Shown here piece by piece: positions 1-8,914 of a stretch of 64,000 bases of DNA; position 1 is the first letter of the stretch; the number at the start of each line of letters is the position of its first letter. A program made the position numbers and the translations under genes. The notes below the pieces were generated by a model, which made no database searches, had not been told where the DNA came from, and worked only from the letters and a program-made list of their open reading frames with translations. Origin of the DNA: Poriferisodalis sp965116245 (GTDB taxonomy: Bacteria > Actinomycetota > Acidimicrobiia > Acidimicrobiales > Poriferisodalaceae); contig OZ220497.1 of the NCBI GenBank assembly GCA_965116245.1, forward strand, positions 248,001-312,000, given 5' to 3'.

Positions 1-13
1 CGTTTGTGACACG

Positions 14-988
14 GTGACGCCGATGATTCGACGTGTCATCTGCCAGAATCCGACACCATTTACATATCGCGGCACAGGCACCTACATCGTCGGCCGCGGC
101 GAAGTAGCCGTGATAGACGCAGGTCCGCCGCTCACCAGCCATCTTGACAATGTGCTCGCAGCGCTGGAACCCAACGAAACGGTCAGCGCCGCTTTGGTGA
201 CACACACCCACAGTGACCACTCGCCCCTAACTGGAGAGTTGCTCACAGCAACCGGCGCTCTCAGCTATGGCTTCGGGCCGCACGCCAGTGTTTGGAAGCT
301 TGATCCGGACGATCGTGTCGATTTCTCCGACTACATCAGCGCCGCCGAGCAAGAGAAGTACCAAGCTGAGTTTGACGAGTTGCCCGAAGAACTGAAGCGA
401 GAAGGAGCCGACACCGACTTCGTTCCCGACGTCGCCCTGGTTGACGGCGACATCGTTTCGGGAGATGGCTGGACGCTGCGCGCAATTCACACACCTGGCC
501 ACTGCTCAAACCACCTGTGCTATGAGCTGCTAGAGGAGAATGCACTCTTCTCTGGCGACCACGTCATGGGCTGGGCAACAAGCATCGTGGGGCCACCCGA
601 TGGCTCGATGCGCGACTACATGGACTCGTTAGCGAAGCTGCTCAAGTTCGACCACGAGACCTATTGGCCAACCCACGGCCCCGCGATCCCCGAGCCGACG
701 GCGTATGTGCGGTCATTTATCGCGCACCGCAACGATCGGGAGCAACAGATCATTGACTACCTGCGGCCCGGTCCATGCCGCATAGCCGACTTTGTACCGA
801 AGATGTATGAGGCGTACGACAAGCGGTTGTGGTACCCCGCAGCAAGCTCGGTCTACGCCCACATGCTCCACCTGATTGAGACTGGCCGCGCTCGGGTACT
901 CGATGAACACGATCAAGCCGGTCTAGACGGCCAAAACGGCTGCGAACCGAAGCTCACGTCGGTCTATGCGCTGACAACGGCTGCGTAG
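14..988 (+). CDS. MBL-fold metallo-hydrolase (LACTB2-like)
   Basis: A zinc-dependent hydrolase of the metallo-beta-lactamase fold; the substrate is not predictable. The hallmark THTHSDHS metal-binding motif is at residues 63-70, followed by HTPGH (about 159-163) and the FSGDHV aspartate motif (about 179-184). A C-terminal helical region (about 240-310) resembles the winged-helix tail of LACTB2-type proteins, some of which act on nucleic acids or thioesters. The frame is open back to the window edge, so the true start could lie upstream. Within the window GTG 14 or ATG 23 are candidates, and ATG 23 gives a typical N-terminus. nucS begins 4 bases after the stop, so the two may be co-transcribed. 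Confidence 0.85.
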   Translation: MTPMIRRVICQNPTPFTYRGTGTYIVGRGEVAVIDAGPPLTSHLDNVLAALEPNETVSAALVTHTHSDHSPLTGELLTATGALSYGFGPHASVWKLDPDDRVDFSDYISAAEQEKYQAEFDELPEELKREGADTDFVPDVALVDGDIVSGDGWTLRAIHTPGHCSNHLCYELLEENALFSGDHVMGWATSIVGPPDGSMRDYMDSLAKLLKFDHETYWPTHGPAIPEPTAYVRSFIAHRNDREQQIIDYLRPGPCRIADFVPKMYEAYDKRLWYPAASSVYAHMLHLIETGRARVLDEHDQAGLDGQNGCEPKLTSVYALTTAA

Positions 989-992
989 TCCA

Positions 993-1652
993 TTGCGGCT
1001 GGTCATAGCGCTCTGCACGGTTGAGTACTCAGGACGACTCGACGCACACTTGCCGGAGGCAGTGCGGCTGATCATGGTGAAGGCAGACGGCTGCGTGGCC
1101 ATCCATTCCGACGGAGGTGCCTACAAACCGCTCAACTGGATGAACGCACCCAACCGGCTTGTCTGCGAAGATCAACAGTGGAGCGTCACCAATGACCGCG
1201 GCGAACGCCTGCTCATTGGCATGATGGAGGTGCTCAGCGACACGTCGTACGACTTGGGCATCGATCCGGGTCTGGAGCGAGATGGTGTTGAAGCACATCT
1301 TCAAGAACTGCTGGCTGCTTCGCCGGAGACGCTGGCCGAAGGCGCAGTCCTGGTGCGACGCGAGTACAGGACCGACATTGGCCCGGTAGATCTGCTATGC
1401 CGAGATCGCGATGGCGCAACCCTGGCAGTGGAAGTCAAGCGTCGAGGAGAGATCGACGGAGTTGAGCAATTGTGCCGCTACCTCGAGTATTTGAACCGGG
1501 ATCCTCGCTTGGCGCCTGTGAGCGGCATCTTTGCCGCGCAGGAGATCAAGCCCCAGGCTCGAGTGTTCGCAGCAGATCGAGGCATCCGCTGCATCGTGCT
1601 GGACTATGACGAGTTACGCGGCATCACTAGCGACACGCTCAAGCTGTTTTAG
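993..1652 (+). CDS. nucS: Mismatch-specific endonuclease NucS (EndoMS)
   Basis: NucS cuts both strands at mismatched bases and provides canonical mismatch correction in actinobacteria that lack MutS/MutL. The 219-residue length is typical. An N-terminal DNA-binding and dimerisation region (1-110) is followed by a RecB-like nuclease domain with a PD-(D/E)xK core: Asp133 in GPVDLL, then Glu147-x-Lys149 in AVEVKRR, and the conserved QLCRYLEYLNRD helix. The C-terminal LKLF resembles sliding-clamp-binding peptides. The start is TTG at 993, giving MRLVIA, the usual NucS N-terminus. It is convergent with the MaoC gene. Its presence matters here because imuA', imuB and dnaE2 are in the same window. 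Confidence 0.95.
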   Translation: MRLVIALCTVEYSGRLDAHLPEAVRLIMVKADGCVAIHSDGGAYKPLNWMNAPNRLVCEDQQWSVTNDRGERLLIGMMEVLSDTSYDLGIDPGLERDGVEAHLQELLAASPETLAEGAVLVRREYRTDIGPVDLLCRDRDGATLAVEVKRRGEIDGVEQLCRYLEYLNRDPRLAPVSGIFAAQEIKPQARVFAADRGIRCIVLDYDELRGITSDTLKLF

Positions 1653-1733
1653 GGCTACGACCTGTGTCGGGTCCGCCGCCTTTGTTGCGTCCAGCACGCT
1701 CTTGGGGCTCGGCGCGACGGAACAGGTGCGATA

Positions 1734-2615
1734 TCAGGCGTAGGTACACAGGCCGTTGTCAATGACAACGCGCTGCTCGTCGGTGCCCTGCTGAGCGACC
1801 GTTCGGTAGATCGCTCGTCCCTCGCCGTCATCCCACACTTGAATGGTCAACTCGTCGCCCGGAAACACGGGGGCGGAGAAGCGGGAGTCCATTGACCGGA
1901 AGCGTTCGGGGTTTCCGTCGCACAGTGTGTGCAGCAGCGCCCGGCCGGTGAAGCCGTAGGTACACAGTCCGTGCAGGATCGGCTTAGGAAATCCCGCCAG
2001 CTCCGTGGCAAACCACGGATCGCTGTGCAGTGGGTTGTAATCACCGCTCAATCGGTACGTGAGAGCCTGATCTGGGCGAGTCCGGTAGGAGACCTCATAG
2101 TCGGGGTCTCGGTCGGGCGCGCTGACCAGCGGGGTGGTGCTACCCGGCTCACCCCCGAATCCCCCCGAGCCGCGTATAACTACTGAGCTGCGCAGTTCAA
2201 AGAGCACGTCGCCCGAGCTGGCATCAACTGCGCTGGCTTCGGTATCAATAATGGCATTGCGGCCTTCACCCTTGTCCCACATACCAGCGATGCGGTCGGT
2301 GATCTCAACGGAACCCTCGGTCGGAATCGGACGATGAACCGTAATGCCCTGGCTGCCGTGCAACAGTTTGCCCCAGTCAATGTCACCGGCTTTGGCCATA
2401 GCTCCGCCAGCACCGAATCCGATGACGACACCTTGCGTCGGAAACGATTGATGCACGATGTCCTTGGAATTGTGCGTGGTGAAGGCCAGCTCTGATCCAA
2501 AGGGATCCTCCGCGCCAGCACCGATACCAACGGCATACAGCAGCGAGTCGCGGAATGTCCACGATCGCTCGGTAGGCGTGCCGCTGGCACCAACCGCTTC
2601 TGGATTGAGTCCCAT
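1734..2615 (-). CDS. MaoC-family enoyl-CoA hydratase (double hotdog)
   Basis: A 2-enoyl-CoA hydratase of the MaoC/hydratase-2 type, adding water to trans-2-enoyl-CoA during beta-oxidation. Its 293 residues match a double-hotdog protein. The C-terminal hotdog holds the catalytic motif GDYNPLHSDP (191-200; Asp192, Asn194, His197) and the follow-on HGLCTYGF segment (215-222). The N-terminal half is the non-catalytic hotdog. The start is ATG 2615, preceded by AAAGGA at suitable spacing. The SDR gene lies immediately upstream on the same strand, so together they reproduce the hydratase and 3-hydroxyacyl-CoA dehydrogenase halves of peroxisomal multifunctional enzyme type 2 as separate proteins. Confidence 0.9.
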   Translation of the reverse strand: MGLNPEAVGASGTPTERSWTFRDSLLYAVGIGAGAEDPFGSELAFTTHNSKDIVHQSFPTQGVVIGFGAGGAMAKAGDIDWGKLLHGSQGITVHRPIPTEGSVEITDRIAGMWDKGEGRNAIIDTEASAVDASSGDVLFELRSSVVIRGSGGFGGEPGSTTPLVSAPDRDPDYEVSYRTRPDQALTYRLSGDYNPLHSDPWFATELAGFPKPILHGLCTYGFTGRALLHTLCDGNPERFRSMDSRFSAPVFPGDELTIQVWDDGEGRAIYRTVAQQGTDEQRVVIDNGLCTYA

Positions 2616-2693
2616 GATTGATGTCCTTTGCTGTCTGGTCTGATTTGTCTTGTCTGAATTGATTTGAATGCAACTTCGTGTTTCGTGCCGGTC

Positions 2694-3611
2694 TCAGTCG
2701 CCTATGCCACCGTCAGTCGGCTCACCGTTCATACCGCTGTTGAGGCGAGCGTCGCGCACCAGTTGACGCGCAGCATCGCCGATCTTGGCGGGGTCATCAA
2801 TGGCATCAGTCCTGGGACCTCGCTGCCAGCCCTCGGCGACCGCGAGCAACTGACCAGAGGCCTCAAAGACGCGGCCAGTCACGCCAGCAGCGTCGGTTGA
2901 ACACAGCCAAGTCACGATCGGCGCGATATAGCGGGGATGCATCAAAGCCTGGTCTTCCTCTGAAGCTTGGCCCATGCCCAAATCTTCGGTCATACGTGTG
3001 AGAGCCCCTGGCGCGACTGCGTTAACCCGAACGCCGTAACGCGCCAGCTCGCGCGCTGCGATGATCGTGAACGCCGCGATGCCCATCTTGGCGGCACCGT
3101 AGTTCGTTTGCCCCGGATTGCCGTAGATGCCAGAGACCGATGTCGTGTTCACGATTGAGGCGTCGACCTGCTTGCCCGACTTGGCCTGCTCCCGCCAGTA
3201 GGAACTGGCCCAGCGAGCGGGAGCGAACGTTCCCTTTAGGTGGACCTTGATGACCGCGTCCCACTCGGCCTCGGTCATGTTCACCAACATGCGGTCGCGC
3301 AAGATGCCTGCGTTGTTAACCACGCCATGTAAATCACCGAAGGTCTCAATTGCCTGATTGACGAGCCGTTGAGCGCCTTCCCAATCAGAGACATCGTCGC
3401 CGTTAGCAACAGCCTGCCCACCCATAGCCCTGATCTCGCTAACGACTTCGTCGGCGGGTCCGGTATCTGAACCCGTTCCGTCGCGGGCGCCACCCAGGTC
3501 GTTGCACACCACCTTCGCGCCGTGCTCGGCAAGCATCAAGCAGTGTTCGCGCCCGATTCCCCGAGCGCCTCCGGTCACGATTACAACCCGGTCCTCGCAT
3601 AGTTTGCTCAT
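2694..3611 (-). CDS. SDR-family oxidoreductase (3-hydroxyacyl-CoA dehydrogenase-like)
   Basis: A short-chain dehydrogenase with the TGGARGIG dinucleotide motif (13-20), NNAG (about 99-102), catalytic Ser (about 158) and the YGAAK pair Tyr171/Lys175. The PGALTRM segment after the active site and the length (305 residues) resemble the dehydrogenase unit of 17-beta-HSD4/MFE-2, which oxidises (3R)-hydroxyacyl-CoA. ATG 3611 is preferred for its clean N-terminus (MSKLCEDRVV). A TTG at 3620 lies closer to the GAGGA upstream and is an alternative. It is followed on the same strand by the MaoC hydratase after 78 bases, probably as one operon, and is divergent from the VanW gene. Confidence 0.9.
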   Translation of the reverse strand: MSKLCEDRVVIVTGGARGIGREHCLMLAEHGAKVVCNDLGGARDGTGSDTGPADEVVSEIRAMGGQAVANGDDVSDWEGAQRLVNQAIETFGDLHGVVNNAGILRDRMLVNMTEAEWDAVIKVHLKGTFAPARWASSYWREQAKSGKQVDASIVNTTSVSGIYGNPGQTNYGAAKMGIAAFTIIAARELARYGVRVNAVAPGALTRMTEDLGMGQASEEDQALMHPRYIAPIVTWLCSTDAAGVTGRVFEASGQLLAVAEGWQRGPRTDAIDDPAKIGDAARQLVRDARLNSGMNGEPTDGGIGD

Positions 3612-3799
3612 GACGTTCAAAATTCCTCTCTGTTCCAGCCTGGAGGCTCAGCCTCGCGGTTAGGCCGCCAACGTAATACGGCTCCCCTCAACGTTGCCTG
3701 CTAAGGCCGCGCTGATTGCGGGGAGTATCGCACGCAACGAGGCTGTGCACCCAACGGGCGACATCCACACTTAGCAAGCGGCCCGTACGATCAGCCTTC

Positions 3800-6031
3800 A
3801 TGCACTGGCCGAAGTGGGCCCCTCGCTGGTCGATCATCATGGCAACCGCGATCCTGGTCGCTTCAGTCCTTGGCACAGCCACACTGGCTATTAGGAACTC
3901 TGATGACACTCCTGACGCAACTGGCCTCGCAACCTCAGCGGAACCCAGCGCGACCGCTCCAACCAATCAGTTTGAATCCACTGCACCCCCCTTAACGCCA
4001 GCGTCTGGCCACACTGCCACCACAGCGCCGCAGACACTCACATCGGTGAGCCCCGACGCCGTGCATTTGCAGATTGCGGCTCTAGCAACGGAGGTAGCGA
4101 ACACACCTGTTGTTGTGCGAACTGACCTCGGCGAACTCAAGCTGACTGTGGCCGATCTGGGTATCTCGCTGGCGCGAGACGCCACCCACAAGGCGGTTCA
4201 GAGACTCAGAACCGCGCAAGCTGAGGCTGACGACACAGACGATGGCGCTGCTCAGGAGTGGGTTGGTTGGTCTAGCGACCCCGCGCTCGCCGAGCGGCGG
4301 TACCACGTTGATCGATTGACGGCTAGAGCCGCGCTATCGGATGCTCCAGGTATCGGTGTGACGGCGAATCCACCTTCGGTCATCGTCGTCAACGACCGGC
4401 TGGCCGTTGACCTCGGCCAACCCGGCCGAGCTGTTGACGCAGATGCGATTGTCGACCAGGTGCTCAGCAGCATCGCACGCTCCGCCTTTCCTATTGAGAT
4501 AGATGCAGAACTGTCGCGCAGCGAACCAATCGCCTATACACCCGAATTGCAGGAGGCGGTCAACACGGCTCAGCGGAGCTACGGCCGCGAACTCACGGTG
4601 GTGTTCGGTGAGTTGACCCACGAACTTTCCCTTGAGACGATCGCAAGCTGGCTTCTGCTGGATCCAGAAGCGAAGCCCCCAACAGTTACATTTGACCAAG
4701 CACAAGTGGGTCCGTACCTGCAAGAAGTGTTCACTGCAGTGTCGGCACCTATCACGACCGCTGCCATGGCTGTCGTCGCAGGAGTGCCGACGGTGGTGGC
4801 CAGCGATGGAGGTGTCACCTGCTGTGCCGACGACGTGGGCGCGATAGTCGAACAGGCCCTGTTGGCACGCACACAAATCCCTATTGCGCTTCCATCTCGC
4901 CCTGCGGTGAGCCGCGAGGAGCAACAACTTCTGGAATCGCTGGGCATCGTTGAACTGGTCGGAACATTCACCACAAAACACGTTTGCTGCCAGGGGCGCG
5001 TCAAGAACATTCAGCGTTTCGCGGATCTGATGCGCGGCACCATCGTGGAGGCGGGCCAGAGTCTGTCGCTGAATGCGCACGTGGGGCGGAGAACCGTCGC
5101 TAAGGGTTTCGTGGAGGGCGGCTTCATCCAAAAAGGTGTGCTAGTTGACGACATCGGCGGCGGGGTGTCGCAGTTCGCCACGACCATATTCAACGCCTTG
5201 ATCCACGCTGGCATGACGATTGACGAATACCAAACCCATTCGCTCTATCTCAAGCGCTATCCGTACGGCTTGGACCCGACCATTTCGTACCCGGAGCCCG
5301 ATCTGGCCTTCACCAATCCAACGCCGTACGGACTGCTTATCTGGCCGAGCTACACCGATACGTCCATCACCGTCGACCTGTACTCGACTCGCAACATAGC
5401 GGTGACGATCGGCGCGCCAGAGACTGAAGTACGCGACTATTGCCGCCGGGTCAGCACGGACCGTACACGAGTGTTCTTAGACGGCACCGTTGAAGTTGAC
5501 ACATTCAAAGCCAGGTACAGGCCCGAAGAGGGACGCAACTGCGACGGTACGCGGTCGGTGCCGAGGCAGTGCGTAGATCCGCGGCTGCAGGCTGCCACCC
5601 CTGGCGATGACGGCGATAACTCGCAAGGAGCACAAGACTCCGCTGACGTTCCCGAAGAGGCGCTGGTTAGAGACGGCGACAAGCGCGCAGACGGGTCGAC
5701 CGTGGTGTGTCCACCGCTTGAATGCACCGAACGGCCGGGTGAACGCAAATCACAACTACCCCGATATCCCGACGACCCGTGCCTCGGCGTTGACCTGACC
5801 ACACTGGTCCCCGACGTTGACGACGCTGGCGAAGACGGTTCAGGCGACGACAACACAGGCGAAGACGACACCGACGATGACAACACAGGGGACGACAGTT
5901 CTGACGGCGAAAATTCCGGCGATGACGACTCCGGCGGCGGCAGCGCAGGGGACGACAACACCGGCGACGACTCGGGCAACGAAGCGTCTGGCGACGACAA
6001 CAGCGACACCGGCGACTCAGCAACAACCTAA
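3800..6031 (+). CDS. VanW-domain exported cell-wall protein with acidic tail
   Basis: A membrane-anchored extracytoplasmic protein. From ATG 3800 it has a short basic start and one transmembrane or signal segment (about 10-31), a Ser/Thr/Pro-rich linker, a region resembling YoaR/peptidoglycan-binding modules (about 90-380), and a VanW domain (about 395-525) with NIQRFADLMRGTIVEAGQ and the GGGVSQFATTIFNAL core. VanW domains occur in glycopeptide-resistance clusters and many cell-wall proteins; their biochemical role is unknown. The last about 70 residues are almost only Asp, Gly, Asn, Ser, Glu and Thr in short repeats. A TTG 28 codons upstream is an unlikely start. The next gene begins 4 bases after the stop. 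Confidence 0.88.
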   Translation: MHWPKWAPRWSIIMATAILVASVLGTATLAIRNSDDTPDATGLATSAEPSATAPTNQFESTAPPLTPASGHTATTAPQTLTSVSPDAVHLQIAALATEVANTPVVVRTDLGELKLTVADLGISLARDATHKAVQRLRTAQAEADDTDDGAAQEWVGWSSDPALAERRYHVDRLTARAALSDAPGIGVTANPPSVIVVNDRLAVDLGQPGRAVDADAIVDQVLSSIARSAFPIEIDAELSRSEPIAYTPELQEAVNTAQRSYGRELTVVFGELTHELSLETIASWLLLDPEAKPPTVTFDQAQVGPYLQEVFTAVSAPITTAAMAVVAGVPTVVASDGGVTCCADDVGAIVEQALLARTQIPIALPSRPAVSREEQQLLESLGIVELVGTFTTKHVCCQGRVKNIQRFADLMRGTIVEAGQSLSLNAHVGRRTVAKGFVEGGFIQKGVLVDDIGGGVSQFATTIFNALIHAGMTIDEYQTHSLYLKRYPYGLDPTISYPEPDLAFTNPTPYGLLIWPSYTDTSITVDLYSTRNIAVTIGAPETEVRDYCRRVSTDRTRVFLDGTVEVDTFKARYRPEEGRNCDGTRSVPRQCVDPRLQAATPGDDGDNSQGAQDSADVPEEALVRDGDKRADGSTVVCPPLECTERPGERKSQLPRYPDDPCLGVDLTTLVPDVDDAGEDGSGDDNTGEDDTDDDNTGDDSSDGENSGDDDSGGGSAGDDNTGDDSGNEASGDDNSDTGDSATT

Positions 6032-6035
6032 GGCA

Positions 6036-7352
6036 ATGACCGTTGCCGATGCCTCCGTTGCAGATGTACTGATCGTGGGCGCTGGTCCTGCGGGTGCAGC
6101 AGCCGCCGTGTGGGGTCGGCGCGCTGGCCTCCGAGTCATCCTCGTGGACCGCTCGGCGCTGGGGCGTGACAAGTGCTGCGGCGACGGCCTGACCACGCTC
6201 GCGTTGCGCGAACTCGAACTGCTCGGCTTGCTGCCCGAACGATTGGAATCATGGATGCCGGTCGACGCAGCGTGCGTGCGAACGCCCAGAGGGCATGTAG
6301 TGCGGCTGCCGCTCCCAGCGGGCCATGGGCTGTTTGCAAGCGTCTGCCGCCGAACTCAGCTAGACGCAGAACTCGTCAACCTTGCGATGCAAGCACAAGC
6401 GGACGTTCGCCTCGGAGTGGCCTTTGACGGCTTCGAAGACTCGGATGCTGAGGCACACGCAGTGTCTGTACGGCTCAGCGACGGCAGCCGCGTAAGGACC
6501 CGATTCGTGGTAGCCGCTGACGGTGTTTACTCTTCGGTGCGCAAGGCGCTGGGCATCGGGCCAAGACGCTACCGCGGCGACTGGCATGCGTTTCGCTGCT
6601 ACCTGCGAGCCACCGGCGACGCGGCGCGCGACATGTGGGTGTGGTTTGAGCCCGACTTGTTGCCGGGTTACGCGTGGTCGTTCCCACTAGGTGACGGACG
6701 GGTAAATGTCGGGTTCGGCGTTCCCCGAAATCACAGTGAGAACACCAATAGTCACCAAGTCAGCTCAACTGGCACAGGCACGCTGTCCGGCGCACAGCTC
6801 TCTGCGTTGTGGGCGAGTCTGACCGAGCGCCGCCATATCGCGAGCGTGCTCGGCGCTCACCAACCCGACAGCCCGACAAGAGCATGGCCCATACCGGCGC
6901 GACTCGGAGCGATCGAGCTCGCAAACGGCCGCACGTTGCTCTGCGGCGACGCCGCCGCAGGTGCCGACCCGCTAACCGGTGAGGGCATCGGGCAGGCTCT
7001 GAAAATGGGACGCATGGCGGCAGCAGCGATCGCAAGCGGCGGTCCGCCACGCAGCGTTACAGCCCGCTACGCGCGCAACGCAATGGCCGCGTTTTCGCTA
7101 GACCATCGGCTGGCGCGATGCCTCAGCGGCATCTTGTCTCACCCGAAGCTGGCCGAGTTATCGCTTCGAGCGGTGAACTGCAGTGGATGGACTCGTCGAC
7201 AGTTCGCGCGCTGGATGTTCGAGGACTATCCTCGTGCCGCGGTTGGTTCACCTAGCCGGTGGAGGCGGGGCATCGTCCGAGCGCAAGGTGCCTACCATCC
7301 CGATTTGCGCTTAGACCCGGTTGCGGTTGGAGCCCTGCGTTGGCCAAGCTAG
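6036..7352 (+). CDS. Geranylgeranyl-reductase-family FAD-dependent oxidoreductase
   Basis: A flavoprotein of the geranylgeranyl reductase / p-hydroxybenzoate-hydroxylase superfamily. It has an N-terminal FAD-binding GAGPAG motif (15-20), the family-typical CCGDGL (48-52), and the second FAD motif LLCGDAAAGADPLTGEGI at about residue 300. In actinobacteria such enzymes reduce isoprenoid chains of menaquinones or lipids; the substrate here is unknown. The frame is open far upstream only because it passes through the low-complexity tail of the VanW gene. ATG 6036, 4 bases after that stop, gives the right N-terminus (MTVADASVADVLIVGAGPAG). The pantothenate kinase start lies 5 bases downstream. Confidence 0.9.
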   Translation: MTVADASVADVLIVGAGPAGAAAAVWGRRAGLRVILVDRSALGRDKCCGDGLTTLALRELELLGLLPERLESWMPVDAACVRTPRGHVVRLPLPAGHGLFASVCRRTQLDAELVNLAMQAQADVRLGVAFDGFEDSDAEAHAVSVRLSDGSRVRTRFVVAADGVYSSVRKALGIGPRRYRGDWHAFRCYLRATGDAARDMWVWFEPDLLPGYAWSFPLGDGRVNVGFGVPRNHSENTNSHQVSSTGTGTLSGAQLSALWASLTERRHIASVLGAHQPDSPTRAWPIPARLGAIELANGRTLLCGDAAAGADPLTGEGIGQALKMGRMAAAAIASGGPPRSVTARYARNAMAAFSLDHRLARCLSGILSHPKLAELSLRAVNCSGWTRRQFARWMFEDYPRAAVGSPSRWRRGIVRAQGAYHPDLRLDPVAVGALRWPS

Positions 7353-7356
7353 GCAG

Positions 7357-8331
7357 GTGACCGACACCTTTGTGTTCGGGGGCGTGCAATCTGAGGGCGC
7401 GCCCACGCCAGACACGGATGACCGGCATTGCAGGTTCACCCGCGAGCAATGGGCCAAGTTACGCGATGCCACACCGCTCTCCTTGACCGAGAGTGAGCTT
7501 GAAGCACTAGCTGGCCTGGTTGAGCCCGTGACACTCGACATGGTGCGCGACATCTACCTGCCGCTGTCGCGCCTGTTGAACCTGCGCTTCGCTGCGAAGC
7601 GTCAACTGCGCGCCGCCACCGAGGGCTTCTTTGGCAGAGTGCTGCCGCCACGGCCCTACCTAATTGGCATTGGCGGAAGCGTTTCGGCGGGCAAGAGCAC
7701 CACTGCACGCATCCTGCGAGCCGTTTTGGCCTCGTGGCCGGACCATCCCGAAGTGGATCTAGTCACCACCGACGGTTTCTTGTTGTCGAACGCCGAACTG
7801 ACAAAGCGCGGCCTCCTCGGACGTAAGGGTTTTCCCGAGTCCTACCGTCGCGGCGAGCTGCGCGAGTTCCTACAACGAGTAGCCAACGGCGAGCCCGAAG
7901 TCGCGGCACCGGTCTATTCGCACATTCTCTATGACGTGACGCAGGAGATTCAGCTCGTCAAGCAGCCCGACATTCTCATCGTGGAGGGTCTCAACGTGCT
8001 TCAAACCGGTCCACCCTCAAGCACGCCATTCGTGTCGGACTTTTTTGATTTCACCATCTACGTCGACGCCGAAGCCGAGGATCTAGAAGAATGGTACGTG
8101 GAGCGTTTCCAACAGTTGCGCAAGACGATGTTCCGCGAGCAGTCCGCCTACTTCGCGCAGTTCGCAGAGTTGCCAGCGGCCGCTGCGGAAGCGGTTGCGC
8201 GAACGATCTGGCGTTCGATCAATCTCGTTAACTTGCAAGAGAACATCCTTCCGACGAGGGCTCGAGCCGACTTGGTGTTCGCGAAGGGTGCCGATCACGC
8301 CGTTGATCACGTAGAACTCCGATACCACTGA
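7357..8331 (+). CDS. coaA: Type I pantothenate kinase CoaA
   Basis: Phosphorylates pantothenate, the first step of coenzyme A synthesis. The P-loop GGSVSAGKST is at residues 105-114, and the downstream segments TTDGFLLSNAEL, RKGFPESYR and APVYSHILYDV are characteristic of bacterial CoaA. The length of 324 residues from GTG 7357 fits the family (about 310-320). The open frame begins 12 codons earlier inside the preceding gene, but the GTG just after that gene's stop is preferred. It is probably translationally linked to the flavoprotein gene. Its stop codon starts a short imperfect duplication. Confidence 0.94.
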   Translation: MTDTFVFGGVQSEGAPTPDTDDRHCRFTREQWAKLRDATPLSLTESELEALAGLVEPVTLDMVRDIYLPLSRLLNLRFAAKRQLRAATEGFFGRVLPPRPYLIGIGGSVSAGKSTTARILRAVLASWPDHPEVDLVTTDGFLLSNAELTKRGLLGRKGFPESYRRGELREFLQRVANGEPEVAAPVYSHILYDVTQEIQLVKQPDILIVEGLNVLQTGPPSSTPFVSDFFDFTIYVDAEAEDLEEWYVERFQQLRKTMFREQSAYFAQFAELPAAAAEAVARTIWRSINLVNLQENILPTRARADLVFAKGADHAVDHVELRYH

Positions 8332-8362
8332 GTTCCCAGCAGCGCTCAGAGTTCCCAGCAGC
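8330..8362. repeat. Short direct repeat at the coaA stop
   Basis: GAGTTCCCAGCAGC occurs at 8330-8343 and again at 8349-8362 (19-bp period), beginning inside the coaA stop codon. It continues into degenerate ACCCAGAA/ACCCGA motifs up to 8404. It is one of several stop-codon-anchored duplications in the window. Confidence 0.85.
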
Positions 8363-8417
8363 CCACAGACCCAGAAACCCGAAGCCCCGATAACCCAGAA
8401 CCCGAGAGTCTCTTCGC

Positions 8418-8894
8418 ATGGTGAATCATTCGGCCAGTCCTGCGCCTGTAGCGAACCGGATTGCGGGTTGCACTTTTTGTGCGATCGCGGCAGGCGAGAT
8501 GCGCGCGCTGATCGTTTATGAAGACGAGTACGCCATATCGTTTATGGATCGGCTGCCAATGACCGACGGCCACTGCCTCGTGATCCCCCGCAGGCACGTG
8601 ACCGATGTCTGGGAACTCACCGACGAGGATGCGGCTCACGTTATGCAAGCAGCGCGGCGAGTAGCGACGCTGGTACAGGAGCGACTAAAGCCCAAGGGCG
8701 TCAATCTGCTCAACAACAACGGCGCTGCCGCTGGCCAGACTCAGTTTCACTTCCATATGCACGTGATACCGCGCTACGGAGGGGATCGTTTGCTGCACCC
8801 ATGGGAACGGGCATTCGCTGGCACCAGTGACATCAGATCGGTACACGAGAAGCTCATGGCCAGCGCATCGTTGAGCCCAACAATCGCCAACTAG
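8418..8894 (+). CDS. HIT-family nucleotide hydrolase/transferase
   Basis: A histidine-triad protein of 158 residues. The nucleotide-binding catalytic motif is HFHMHVIPRY (111-120), with CTFCAI near the N-terminus (18-23), as in the Hint/HinT branch that often binds zinc. These enzymes hydrolyse nucleotide phosphoramidates or dinucleoside polyphosphates. The start is ATG 8418; a GTG follows directly. The genes on both sides are on the same strand, and the 86-base gap from coaA is filled with imperfect repeats. Confidence 0.9.
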   Translation: MVNHSASPAPVANRIAGCTFCAIAAGEMRALIVYEDEYAISFMDRLPMTDGHCLVIPRRHVTDVWELTDEDAAHVMQAARRVATLVQERLKPKGVNLLNNNGAAAGQTQFHFHMHVIPRYGGDRLLHPWERAFAGTSDIRSVHEKLMASASLSPTIAN

Positions 8895-8914
8895 AGCAAC
8901 TAGTTTCAAGCTCC

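Noticed and set aside
4334..5131. Minus-strand frame of 265 codons opposite the VanW gene
   Set aside because: It has no recognisable domain and lies entirely within a gene supported by the VanW motif.
5817..6035. Upstream extension of the geranylgeranyl-reductase frame into the VanW tail
   Set aside because: The extra 73 codons are a Thr/Ala-rich shadow of the VanW acidic repeats. The real start is ATG 6036, with the FAD motif immediately after.
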